DNA from: Streptomyces sp. CT34
Lineage (GTDB): Bacteria; Actinomycetota; Actinomycetes; Streptomycetales; Streptomycetaceae
DNA length: 64,000 nt
Assembly (NCBI RefSeq): GCF_000805335.1
Contig: NZ_KN708638.1
Coordinates: 2,825,398-2,889,397 of the forward strand
Direction of reading: 5' to 3'
The notes under the pieces were generated by a model. It was not told the DNA's origin, did not search any database, and saw only the letters and a program-made list of their open reading frames with translations. Of this stretch, positions 18,873 through 26,879 are shown piece by piece (position 1 is the first letter of the stretch; each line of letters begins with the position of its first letter). Position numbers and translations under genes: made by a program.

Positions 18873-19457
18873 TCAGCGCCCCTGCAGGGCGTCCAGCCCA
18901 ACTGCCATGCAGAGCGCGAGAGTCCGGTCCAGTCCCGGATCCTGGACACGGATGATGTACCGGTCCCGTATCCCCCACTTCCGCTCGACCGCCAGGACAG
19001 GCTGCCCGTCCCGGACGAAGTCGAAGTGGTAGACGAACGGCACAGGCGGCAACGTGATGACCGGCACGACGAGATCGGCGAGGTCCCACACCCGTCGCGC
19101 GAGCGCCACACTGACACGCCGCTCCTTGCCGACGGCGGCGGCCTGGTCCCCCTGTGTCAGATGCCAAGTGGACCGCAGAAAAGACGCCTTGAAATCCTTG
19201 CGGAAGCTGCCGATGAGATCCCCGCCATGCCCCGTCACGTCGTACGTGGCCCCGAGGTCGATCGCCTCCCGCGCCTTGAATCCGCCGAGTTCCCGGGAAC
19301 GATCCTCACCGGTCCACAAGGTCAGCTCCTCTTGCAACGCGAACCGCTTCTGCTCCGCGAAGGCGACGACCTCACCGCTTTCCGGAAGCGTGAACACGTA
19401 CCGGTACACGAGCGGGGTGATCTTCTGTGTCATGAGAAATTCGTTGAGCTGCCACAT
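18873..19457 (-). CDS. LURP-one-related / YxjI-like beta-barrel protein
   Basis: About 194 residues with the strand pattern of the tubby-like LOR fold: VYRYVFTLPESG, VAFAEQKRFALQEELTLW, GGFKAREAIDLGATYDVTG, IGSFRKDFKASFLRSTWHL, and a C-terminal DRTLALCMAVGLDAL helix resembling the membrane-like final helix. Bacterial members are often called YxjI; their role is unclear, with lipid or membrane binding suggested. The start at 19457 is the first in-frame codon inside the conserved domain; an upstream open stretch is Pro-rich and non-conserved. It is the first gene on this strand before the lanthipeptide precursor (173-base gap), so a part in self-protection or maturation can be asked. Confidence 0.7.
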   Translation of the reverse strand: MWQLNEFLMTQKITPLVYRYVFTLPESGEVVAFAEQKRFALQEELTLWTGEDRSRELGGFKAREAIDLGATYDVTGHGGDLIGSFRKDFKASFLRSTWHLTQGDQAAAVGKERRVSVALARRVWDLADLVVPVITLPPVPFVYHFDFVRDGQPVLAVERKWGIRDRYIIRVQDPGLDRTLALCMAVGLDALQGR

Positions 19458-19851
19458 GCCGGAACCGTAAGCATCGGCAGAACGTACTCTCGTGCACCTC
19501 AAGGCGGAACAGGCCCCCTCCAACCGGAGGGGTACGGGGGCCGGGTGGCTACCCGTCTCGCTGGGCTTCCCCAGCGGAGCGGGCATTCCAGAAGGGGCGG
19601 GCATTCCACGAAAGCATCGAGACCAGAACCTGTGGCCAAGCGTCGGCCGTCTACCCCTTCAGCCGGACAACCATCTGGCCGAGGACCAGAACCTGCGCAG
19701 CGTGTGAAGCGCCAGAGAAGCGTGATCGCCACTTCAACCGACTCGCGTCTTCGGCAGAAGCGCCGACATCGTCACGACAAGCGAATCTCCGCAGCTCACA
19801 GGGGCTGCGGCACGACCAGCCCTTGTCCGCGGCTCCCGCCGGGGGCGCCCG
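19458..19851. other. intergenic stretch upstream of the LURP-like gene
   Basis: About 400 bases in which I see no gene. It should contain the promoter for 18873-19457. Frames here continue the broken integrase frame past its hairpins and are not convincing. Short G/C-rich near-repeats (GGGCATTCCA twice near 19580-19610) are visible. Confidence 0.45.
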
Positions 19852-19880
19852 AACAGACCCTCCCGTTGGGAGGGTCTGTT
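19852..19880. terminator. strong hairpin (13-bp stem, 3-base loop)
   Basis: Bases 19852-19864 (AACAGACCCTCCC) pair perfectly with 19868-19880. The element is symmetrical and could stop transcription from either side; it lies between the integrase relic and the LURP-like gene. Confidence 0.65.
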
Positions 19881-19914
19881 TGCTGGTCAGAGCGCGTGTG
19901 GCCACTCGCAGAAA

Positions 19915-19958
19915 AGCGCCGGACCCTCCTCTGATGGTCGCGGGGAGGGTCCGGCGCT
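19915..19958. terminator. strong hairpin (15-bp stem, 14-base loop)
   Basis: AGCGCCGGACCCTCC (19915-19929) pairs perfectly with 19944-19958. It sits directly after the last integrase-like codons on the minus strand and probably was that gene's terminator. The nearby hairpin at 19852-19880 shares the GACCCTCC core. Confidence 0.7.
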
Positions 19959-19959
19959 G

Positions 19960-20455
19960 TCCGGCTGTCACCGGGTTTCTGCGGGCGGCCGCGGCAAATA
20001 CGTGGCGAAGTTCCTCGGGGCCTGGTCGACCCTCCGCCGAGGGGTCGGGAAGATGGTCCCCGGCCTCGATGCGTTTCTGGAGGTCCTTGAGCTGCCCGGA
20101 GATGCACCGGGCGTACGTCGTCAGCAGCACCGGCACGCTGTTGCCCGCGTCGTCCGGCGCTCTTCCCTTGAGTCCCCGCTTTCCGTGGATGCTTCCGGTG
20201 TCGGTCCACTGCTTGCCGACTTCCGGCTGTGCGGTGTGGAGCAGCATCTCGCCCCACTGGTCCGCGGCGTTCTCATCGGGCAGGCGGACGTCCTGGACGC
20301 GCAATGCGACCACTTCTTCCGGCCGAGGCTCGGCGTAGTGGATCGCGGCGAAGAACGCATGAGCCGTTGTCCACCGCGAGGACGACGCCACACCCAGCCG
20401 AGCAGGTCCCGGTCTGCGTCGGGTTGAGCAACGACCGTTTGTCGACTGTGGAAGC
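19960..20455 (-). pseudogene. tyrosine-type site-specific integrase, remnant
   Basis: Pieces of a Streptomyces integrase can be read in two minus-strand frames. Around 20455-20380 one frame gives TVVAQPDADRDLLGWVW; the next gives FFAAIHYAEPRPEEVVALRV, the region that holds the first catalytic Arg in intact enzymes. The frame then jumps from the short stretch SVPV directly to LLTTYARCISGQ, which normally follows the catalytic HxxR, GH and Tyr region by being the C-terminal end of the enzyme. So there is a frameshift plus an internal deletion of about 100 codons, and the N-terminal two-thirds is missing. It cannot be active. It marks an old integrated element. Confidence 0.7.
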
Positions 20456-20603
20456 TAACCCTGCTGGTCAGGAGCCCGTTTCTGAGTGCAGTGAACTGAT
20501 GGGCCGTCATGTGGCGGGAGTTCGTGACCGACGGTGCGGCGATGCTTCTTGGAGCAACTGACGTAGCCGGCCGACAGAAGACCGACCGGGAACATCACAC
20601 CTC

Positions 20604-21420
20604 CTAATGCTGTTGCCAAGCTGCGTTCGTGACAGAGAGTTCGCCCTGGAAGCACCGTCCGTCACGTATCAAGGCCCACAGAACGTTGGCTCTTCGCCGG
20701 GCCAGCGCGAGGACGGCTTGGGTGTGCCGCTTGCCTTCGGCGCGCTTGCGTTCGTAGAAGCGCCGCGACGCGTCGCGGCTGCGGATACTGATCAGCGCGG
20801 AGGTATGGAAGACACGTTGCAGGCCGCGGTGGTAGCGCCTGGGGCGGCGATGCCGTCGCGGCTCATGTCGCCGGCGGTGGCGAGGAATTCGGCGCCCAGC
20901 AGCGGGCCGATGCCGGGCATGCTGGAGATCACTTCGGCGAGTTCATGGTCGCAAAACCGGGCCGCAATGAGCTTGTCGATCTCGGTCATCTGCTCGTTGA
21001 GGCCCATCACCTCCTTCGCGAGGGTGTAGACCACTTGCGCGGTGATCTTCTCCCCGGAGACGGCGGTGTGCTGGCGCTCGGCTGCTTCCAGGGCGGCTGT
21101 AGCGAGGGCATCAAGGCTGCGGACGTGGCGGTTGCGCAGCCAGGTCTCCAGCCGCTTGCGGCCGGTGCGGCGCAAGCGGCTGGGGTCTGGTAGCCGGTCA
21201 GCAGGATGAGCGGGCCGACGTTTCCCAGGTCCAAGCTCCGCTCCAACGCGGGGAAAATGCTGGCGAGTTGACCACGAAGACGGTTGATCCGGCGGGCGCG
21301 GTCGGCGTTCAGATCGGCCCGGCTACCGCCGCCCGCTTCGGCAGCCGTGTGTCCCGGAACGGCCCCAGCGACCCAGCGGGCCCGCGGCCCTGCTCACCAG
21401 GCGTGAACATGGGCGAAGCC
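20604..21420 (-). mobile_element. IS110-family transposase remnant
   Basis: Reading leftwards from about 21330: a frame giving RINRLRGQLASIFPALERSLDLGN, then after a frameshift near 21175 RKRLETWLRNRHVRSLDALA and MPGIGPLLGAEFLATAGDM, and after another disruption near 20850 RYHRGLQRVF and RRFYERKRAEGKRHTQAVLALARRR, ending NAAWQQH-stop at 20604. GIGPLLGAEFL and the RRFYxRKR block are hallmarks of the IS110/IS116/IS902 C-terminal Tnp_20 domain. The DEDD RuvC-like N-terminal domain is missing. At least two frameshifts make it inactive. Element ends were not found. Confidence 0.75.
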
Positions 21421-21459
21421 GGCAGTCGCTGAGCGGCGCGGGTGTCGTCACCAGTGGGT

Positions 21460-21499
21460 CTGACCATTCTGACCGCGTCCTGACCAAGCTGACCGCTGT
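21460..21499 (+). promoter_or_regulatory. tandem 20-bp repeat with four CTGACC boxes (candidate operator)
   Basis: CTGACC occurs at 21460, 21469, 21480 and 21489, so the spacing is 9, 11 and 9 bases. The unit is a 20-bp direct repeat (21460-21479 and 21480-21499). It ends 33 bases before the aminotransferase start. Two helical turns per unit suit side-by-side binding of a regulator on one DNA face. No StrR-type inverted repeat was found here. Binding is inference. Confidence 0.45.
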
Positions 21500-21532
21500 C
21501 GGCCCTTACACCGTTCGGGCGGTCCGGCTTTG

Positions 21533-22807
21533 ATGGGACGCATGTTGGACAGGAGCTACGTAGTGCCCTGTGCGAAACGGGGCAGTGTACTGGGCGAGGT
21601 CGAGGTCAGGGCGCTCGCCGAACTGGTGCAGGGCGATGCCCCGCTGTCGATGGGTACCTGGCGCGACCGGTTCGAGCGGGCGTTCGCCCAGCTGGTCGGC
21701 AGCCGGTACGCGATGACGACGACCAGTGGAACCGTCTCGCTGGAACTGGCCATCCAGCTCCTCGACCTGCGGCCCGGCGACGAGGTCATCGCCACCCCCC
21801 AGACCTATCAGGCCACCGTCATGCCGTTGCTGGACCGCGAGGTGACGGTCCGTTTCTGTGACATCGATCCGACGACGCTCAACATCGACCCGACCGCGGT
21901 CGAGGCGCTGATCACCCCGCGTACCAAGGCGCTGCTGCTGGTGCACTACGGCGGCTGCCCGGCCGAGATGGACGAGATCATGGCGACCGCCCGCCGTCAC
22001 GGCATCCTCGTCGTCGAGGACTGCGCGCACGCGCTCGGCGCCGACTACCGTGGACGCAGGCCGGGTTCGCTCGCCGACATCGGCTGTTTCAGCTTTCAGA
22101 ACGCCAAGAACATCACCACGCTCGGCGAGGGGGGCATGGTCACGTTCGACCGTGACGACTGGGCCGTGCGTCTGGAGCGGTTACGTGGCAACGACGTCGA
22201 CGCGCAGATCGAGCCGGAGGAGCGGATCGATCCCGACGAGCCGCTGGTGCTGCCGTGGATGAAGTACTCCGCCGCGGTCTACAGCAGCCGGGTCACCCGG
22301 ATCCGGCGGGCCGGCACCAACGCCACGATGTCCGAGGCCGCGGCGGCCGTCGGCCTGGCGCAACTCGGCAGGCTGGACACCCTTCAGAAGGCCCGGCGCT
22401 CGATCGCGGCCCGGCTCGACGGGGTGCTGGACCGCTATCCGTTCGTACGTCCCCAGCAGGCACCCGCGCACAGCGGCCACGCCTATCACCTCTACACCTG
22501 CTTCGCGGAGAGCCGCGGTCTGCGCGACCAGCTGCTGCTGGCCCTGGACCGGCGGGGGGTGGAGATCCAGCTGCGCTACTTCCCGCTGCACCTGACCCCG
22601 GAGTGGCGGCACCGCGGCCACGGCCGTGGTGAGTGCCCGGTCGCCGAGAGCATGTGGTTCGACCAGCACCTCAACCTCCCCTGCCATCCGGGGCTGCGGC
22701 CTTCGCAGCTGGACTACCTCGTCGAGGCGCTGGACGAGTCGCTGGCCGAGGTCCAGGCCGTGGCGGGCGGTACGGCCGGACGGCCCGCCGCGCTGGCGGC
22801 CGGCTGA
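21533..22807 (+). CDS. DegT/DnrJ/EryC1-family aminotransferase (candidate lysine 2-aminotransferase)
   Basis: About 424 residues, a fold type I PLP enzyme. The cofactor lysine is Lys192 in CFSFQNAKNITTLGEGG, the phosphate-binding region is TTTSGTVSLELA, and EDCAHALGADYRG contains the PLP-contacting Asp. No deoxysugar genes are nearby, so a sugar substrate is unlikely. To my knowledge the lysine 2-aminotransferases that start picolinate and 3-hydroxypicolinate pathways (NikC, VisA, HpaA type) belong to this family, and the neighbours here (NikD-like oxidase, DhbE-like ligase, free carrier protein) match that pathway. ATGs at 21533 and 21542 are both possible; neither has a strong ribosome binding site. 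Confidence 0.85.
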   Translation: MGRMLDRSYVVPCAKRGSVLGEVEVRALAELVQGDAPLSMGTWRDRFERAFAQLVGSRYAMTTTSGTVSLELAIQLLDLRPGDEVIATPQTYQATVMPLLDREVTVRFCDIDPTTLNIDPTAVEALITPRTKALLLVHYGGCPAEMDEIMATARRHGILVVEDCAHALGADYRGRRPGSLADIGCFSFQNAKNITTLGEGGMVTFDRDDWAVRLERLRGNDVDAQIEPEERIDPDEPLVLPWMKYSAAVYSSRVTRIRRAGTNATMSEAAAAVGLAQLGRLDTLQKARRSIAARLDGVLDRYPFVRPQQAPAHSGHAYHLYTCFAESRGLRDQLLLALDRRGVEIQLRYFPLHLTPEWRHRGHGRGECPVAESMWFDQHLNLPCHPGLRPSQLDYLVEALDESLAEVQAVAGGTAGRPAALAAG

Positions 22808-22816
22808 CGTCCACGG

Positions 22817-23947
22817 ATGAACGTGAGTGGTGGGATGACCGTCGAGACGGCGTTACCGGCACCGGAGGCCGCCCCCGGCCCCGGTGCCGTGCGGCGGGGC
22901 CGGGCCGTAACCGTGCCGATCAGTGCCCTGGACCTCTCCCGCCCGCTGCGCAGCAGCGGCCAGGATCCGGAACACGTCAGGGCGCTGGCCATGCTGGACC
23001 CCTCGCTGCTGCCGCCTGTCCTGGTTCACCGGCCGACGATGCGCGTACTCGACGGGATGCACCGGGTGCGGGCCGAACTCCTGCGCGGCGGCACGCAGAT
23101 CCGTGTGGAGTTCTGCGAGGGCACGGAGGAGGAGAGCTTCGTCCTGGCGGTCCGCTCGAACGTCGCCCACGGACTCCCGCTGTCACTGGGCGACCGCAAG
23201 GCGGCGGCCACCCGCATACTCCGCGCCTACCCGGTGTGGTCCGACCGGTCGATCGGCTCGGTGTCGGGGCTGTCCCCGAAGACCGTGGGCGTCATCCGGC
23301 GGCGTTCAGCCGAGGAAGATCCTCGGCTGAACGAGGTGGGCAGGATGGGCCGGGACGGCCGTACGCACCCGGCGAGCGTGGCCGAAGGTCGGCTGTACGC
23401 CAGCAAGTTGATCAGCGAGCGGCCGCACGCCTCCCTACGGGAGATCGCCAGTTCCGCGGGGATCTCCCTGGGCACCGCCCAGGACGTCCGCAAACGGCTG
23501 GAGAACGGTCAGGATCCGGTGCCCGCGCCGCGCGGCGGAGCGCACCGGACAGCCGGCGCCGCTCCCCGCACCCCGGTCGTCTCACGGCGTATCGAGGACG
23601 GGGCGGGGGGCAGCGGCGGCTCCGGCGAAGTCGGTGGTGTCGGTGACGGTGCCGGGGATGACCGCCCGGGGCCGCTGCGCCGGGGTGCCGGCCCGGGTGA
23701 GCGGCGTCCGCCGTTGCCGGAGCGGCTGCGAGCCCTGAAGCAGGACCCGGCGCTGCGCTCGACCGACATGGGGCGCGCGCTGCTGCGGATGCTCAGCTCC
23801 CACGAGATCCCGCTCGCCCATTGGCAGGCATTCGTCGGCGGGGTCCCGCCGCACTGCGCGCGGGCGGTGGCCGACATCGCGGGCGAGTGCGCACGCATCT
23901 GGCAGGAGTTCGCGCGCGAGATGGCCGGACGCGCCCCGGAACGCTGA
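22817..23947 (+). CDS. StrR-like ParB-domain transcription activator
   Basis: About 376 residues. An N-terminal ParB/Srx-like domain (about 28-125: VPISALDLSRPLRSSGQDPEHVRALA, VLDGMHRVRAELLRGG, RSNVAHGLPLSLGDRKAAA) is followed by a helix-turn-helix (WSDRSIGSVSGLSPKTVGVIRRR). A second HTH-like segment ASLREIASSAGISLGTAQDVRKRL lies near 200-225. The Pro/Gly-rich middle leads to a helical C-terminus. This is the architecture of StrR, KasT and glycopeptide Bbr-type pathway activators. It starts nine bases after the aminotransferase stop and is probably the cluster activator. Confidence 0.85.
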   Translation: MNVSGGMTVETALPAPEAAPGPGAVRRGRAVTVPISALDLSRPLRSSGQDPEHVRALAMLDPSLLPPVLVHRPTMRVLDGMHRVRAELLRGGTQIRVEFCEGTEEESFVLAVRSNVAHGLPLSLGDRKAAATRILRAYPVWSDRSIGSVSGLSPKTVGVIRRRSAEEDPRLNEVGRMGRDGRTHPASVAEGRLYASKLISERPHASLREIASSAGISLGTAQDVRKRLENGQDPVPAPRGGAHRTAGAAPRTPVVSRRIEDGAGGSGGSGEVGGVGDGAGDDRPGPLRRGAGPGERRPPLPERLRALKQDPALRSTDMGRALLRMLSSHEIPLAHWQAFVGGVPPHCARAVADIAGECARIWQEFAREMAGRAPER

Positions 23948-24051
23948 ACCCGAAGGCCGGCCCCGCCCCGGGCGCCCTCGTACGCCGGTATCGCAGGGCG
24001 CTCTCGTAGCCCGGAGTACCCCGGAAGACGTCGAAGTTGGAGGTTTTTCCC

Positions 24052-24312
24052 TTGTCGACAGATGAAACAGCCGACCTGCTGCGCGCGGTGACCGAAACCC
24101 TGGTCGAAATCGGCTTTGACGAAGGTGAGTTGGCGGAGGCCGGCGAGGACTGGAAGCTCCGTGCCGAGCTGGGGCTCAGCTCGGTGGAGACCACCGAGCT
24201 GCAGCTCGCGCTCAAGCAGCGGTTCGCCGTGACGGTCGACCTCTGGGACCAGGACGACTACACGCTGGGACGGCTGGCCGAGCTCATCGCCGAGCAGCGG
24301 AGCGGGTCATGA
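24052..24312 (+). CDS. free-standing acyl/aryl carrier protein
   Basis: 86 residues from a TTG at 24052, chosen because GTTGGAGG lies eight bases upstream; an in-frame TTG at 24037 lacks this. The phosphopantetheine site reads ELGLSSVETTEL, so Ser44 is the attachment residue, and the usual Asp before it is replaced by Ser. Four-helix carrier-protein pattern, acidic overall. Its stop overlaps the next gene's ATG (ATGA), so it is translated together with the adenylating enzyme, which most likely loads it with an aromatic acid. Confidence 0.88.
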   Translation: MSTDETADLLRAVTETLVEIGFDEGELAEAGEDWKLRAELGLSSVETTELQLALKQRFAVTVDLWDQDDYTLGRLAELIAEQRSGS

Positions 24313-26003
24313 CGGCGCCGGTGCGCGAGCGCGCCGCGCTGGATCCGGAGGTGGTCGCGATCGCCGCCGACCGTGCCGCCGCCTACCGCGACGCGGGGCT
24401 GTGGCGGCAGGAGCTGGTGAGCGACCTGGTGCTCGACCGGTGCCGTGCCCAGCCCGATCGCTGTGCCGTCGTCGACGGCGACCGCCGGATGACGTACGCG
24501 GAACTGGCGCGGGCGGTGCACGAGGCGGCAGGCCGGCTGCGCACCCTGGGCATCGCCCCGGGCGACCGAGTCTGCGTACAGCTGCCCAACTGCCTGGAGT
24601 ACGTCGTCCTGGTGCTGGCCCTGCAGCACGTCGGTGCGCCGCCGGTGCTGATCCTTCCGGCGTTCCGGGAGCACGAGCTCAACCACATCGTGTCCGTCAC
24701 CCGGCCCGTGGCCCTCGCGGTGGACAGCGGAACCCGGCGCTTCGACCAACACGGACTGGCCCGCACGCTGCGGGACCGCCACCCCGGCCTGCGTCATCTG
24801 CTCGTACGGGGAGCGGACCGGCTCGCCGAGGGAGAGACGGATCTGGCGCAGCTGTGCCGGCCCGGGCCCGGCGGCACGGCGCCGGGCACCCGCCGCACCG
24901 GCGCGGCCGCAGCCGGTGCCGCTCCCCATGACGCCGCCGTCTTCCTCCTCTCCGGCGGTACCACCGGGCTGCCGAAGGCGATCCCGCGGACCCACGAGGG
25001 GTACGGCTACATGATCCGTACCGCTGTCGGCATCGCGGGAATCACCTCGAAGTCGGTCACGCTGGCGGTCATGCCCGCCGCCCACGGCTTCGTCATGAAC
25101 TGTCCGGGGGTGCTCGGCACGCTGATCGCGGGCGGCCGGGTGGTGCTCGCCAACCCCAACAGCCCTGCTGGCGCCTTCGAGTTGATCGAGCGGGAGCGGG
25201 TGACCCACTGCACGCTGGTGCCGACCCTGATGCTCCAGTGGCTGGCCGCCGCGCCGGGGTCCGGGGCCGATCTGAGCAGCCTGGAGGTGATCCAGGTCGG
25301 CGGTGCCCGGCCCGGCGCCGAAGCGGCCGCCCGGGTCCGCACGGAGCTGGGCGCCACGCTCCAGCAGTGCTACGGCATGAGTGAGGGACTGCTGTGCTTC
25401 ACCCGCCTCGACGACCTCGACGAGACCGTCCACACCACCCAGGGCAGCGCGGCCAGTGCGGCGGACGAGTTCCGGGTCGTCGGCGCCGACGGCAGGCCCG
25501 TGGCCCAGGGGGAGATGGGTGAGCTGCTGACCCGTGGCCCCTATACCGTGGCCGGCTACTACCGCAATCCCGAGGCCACCGCCGCGGCGTTCACACCGGA
25601 CGGGTTCTACCGCACCGGCGACCTGGTGCGCCTGGACCCCGTCGGCAACGTCGTCCTGGAAGGGCGGGTACGGGACTCCATCAACCGCGGCGGCGAGAAG
25701 ATCTCCGCGGAGGAGCTGGAGTCCATCGCCCAGCGCCACCCACGGATCGTCCAGGCGGCCGGGGTCGCCATGGCGCACGAACTCTACGGCGAGGCGGTGT
25801 GCCTGTACGCCGTCCTCGACGGCGGGGGCCCGCTCGGGCTGAGGGAACTGCGCCGCTTCCTGGAGCAGCAGGGTCTGGCCGCGTTCAAGTTCCCCGAGCG
25901 GCTGGAGATCGTGGACGCCCTGCCGCTGACCGGCATCGGGAAGATCGACAAGAAGGCCCTGCGGGAGGACATCGCCGGCCGGCTCGCGGCCGGGACGCCC
26001 TGA
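24309..26003 (+). CDS. DhbE/EntE-like aryl acid-AMP ligase
   Basis: 564 residues, ANL superfamily. Seen in order: QPDRCAVVDGDRRMTYAEL, A3 phosphate loop LLSGGTTGLPKA (about 214-225), MPAAHGFVMNCPG (255-267), YGMSEGLLCFTRLDD, the hinge TGDLVRLD, RGGEKISAEELES, and catalytic Lys in GIGKIDKKAL. In 2,3-dihydroxybenzoate enzymes the aligned loop reads AHN, where the Asn contacts the ring 2-hydroxyl; here it is His259-Gly260. A ring acid without that hydroxyl, such as picolinate or 3-hydroxypicolinate, would fit. It probably loads the carrier protein encoded just upstream. Confidence 0.85.
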   Translation: MTAPVRERAALDPEVVAIAADRAAAYRDAGLWRQELVSDLVLDRCRAQPDRCAVVDGDRRMTYAELARAVHEAAGRLRTLGIAPGDRVCVQLPNCLEYVVLVLALQHVGAPPVLILPAFREHELNHIVSVTRPVALAVDSGTRRFDQHGLARTLRDRHPGLRHLLVRGADRLAEGETDLAQLCRPGPGGTAPGTRRTGAAAAGAAPHDAAVFLLSGGTTGLPKAIPRTHEGYGYMIRTAVGIAGITSKSVTLAVMPAAHGFVMNCPGVLGTLIAGGRVVLANPNSPAGAFELIERERVTHCTLVPTLMLQWLAAAPGSGADLSSLEVIQVGGARPGAEAAARVRTELGATLQQCYGMSEGLLCFTRLDDLDETVHTTQGSAASAADEFRVVGADGRPVAQGEMGELLTRGPYTVAGYYRNPEATAAAFTPDGFYRTGDLVRLDPVGNVVLEGRVRDSINRGGEKISAEELESIAQRHPRIVQAAGVAMAHELYGEAVCLYAVLDGGGPLGLRELRRFLEQQGLAAFKFPERLEIVDALPLTGIGKIDKKALREDIAGRLAAGTP

Positions 26004-26067
26004 ACCCGCCCACGCGGCACGCACCCGCCGCCGCACCCGCCCTCCAACACCGTCGTGAGGTGAATCC

Positions 26068-26826
26068 ATGTATCTGGGGCGAACGACCCCGCTGATCAAG
26101 CACGCCCCCGGTGCCGCACCACCCCGCCACCAGCTCGTCTGCTTCCCGTACGCGGGCGGCGGCGCCTCCTTCTACCGCCCCTGGCGGGACGAACTCCCGC
26201 CGGACATCGACCTGTTGGCGGTGCAGTACCCCGGCCGTGAGGAGCGCATCGACGATCCGCTGATCGACGACATGGGCGAGCTCGCCGAGCTGCTCGCCGC
26301 CGAGCTCGCCCCGCTGCTGGATCTGCCGTTCACGTTCTTCGGCCACAGCATGGGGGCCGCGGTCGGGTACGAGATCACCCGCAGGTGGGCGGAGTCGGGC
26401 TTCCCGGTGCCGGACCGGCTGATCGTCTCCAGTCAGTTCGCCCCGCCCCGGATCCACGCCGGTGACCTGCTGCGCCACGACGACGAGGGGGTCCTCGACG
26501 AGCTCGTCCGGCTGGGCGGCGTCCCCGGGAGCGTGCGCGAGAGCCCAGAGCTGGTACAGCTGATCGTGTCGGTCGTGCGCAACGACTACCAGGTGCTGGA
26601 CTCCTGCCGGTTCGGTGCCGACGCCCCGGCGCTGGACCTGCCCGTCACCGCGTTCTGCGGTGCGGACGACCCGGCGGTGACACCGCGGGACATCCGCGAA
26701 TGGGCCGCGTTCACCCGGGCCGGCTTCACCGAACGGATCTTCGACGGCGGGCACTTCTACCCCCGCGAACGGCTCTCCGAGACCGTGGCCGCGGTCTCCG
26801 AGCTGCTCGCACGGCCCGCCCGTTGA
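26068..26826 (+). CDS. type II thioesterase
   Basis: 252 residues, alpha/beta hydrolase of the editing thioesterase family. The nucleophile is Ser94 in GHSMG, the acid lies in AFCGADDPAVT, and the His is in FDGGHFYP near the C-terminus. CFPYAGGGASFYRPW and VQYPGREER are typical. These enzymes clear wrongly loaded carrier proteins; product release is possible here because no fused thioesterase is seen on the polyketide synthase. GTGAGGTG lies before the ATG. Confidence 0.92.
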   Translation: MYLGRTTPLIKHAPGAAPPRHQLVCFPYAGGGASFYRPWRDELPPDIDLLAVQYPGREERIDDPLIDDMGELAELLAAELAPLLDLPFTFFGHSMGAAVGYEITRRWAESGFPVPDRLIVSSQFAPPRIHAGDLLRHDDEGVLDELVRLGGVPGSVRESPELVQLIVSVVRNDYQVLDSCRFGADAPALDLPVTAFCGADDPAVTPRDIREWAAFTRAGFTERIFDGGHFYPRERLSETVAAVSELLARPAR

Positions 26827-26879
26827 CCTCCCCGCCCTCCCCCAGGGCACGCCTCCCTGTGAAGAAATGAGTGACGCAC

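Noticed and set aside
19651..19959. Continuation of the integrase frame through the hairpins
   Set aside because: Two perfect hairpins interrupt it and its sequence has no integrase features, so the open frame is chance read-through.
23580..23720. Gly/Pro-rich stretch in the StrR-like gene as a frameshift sign
   Set aside because: The frame stays open and ends in a helical domain; low-complexity linkers are common in this family.
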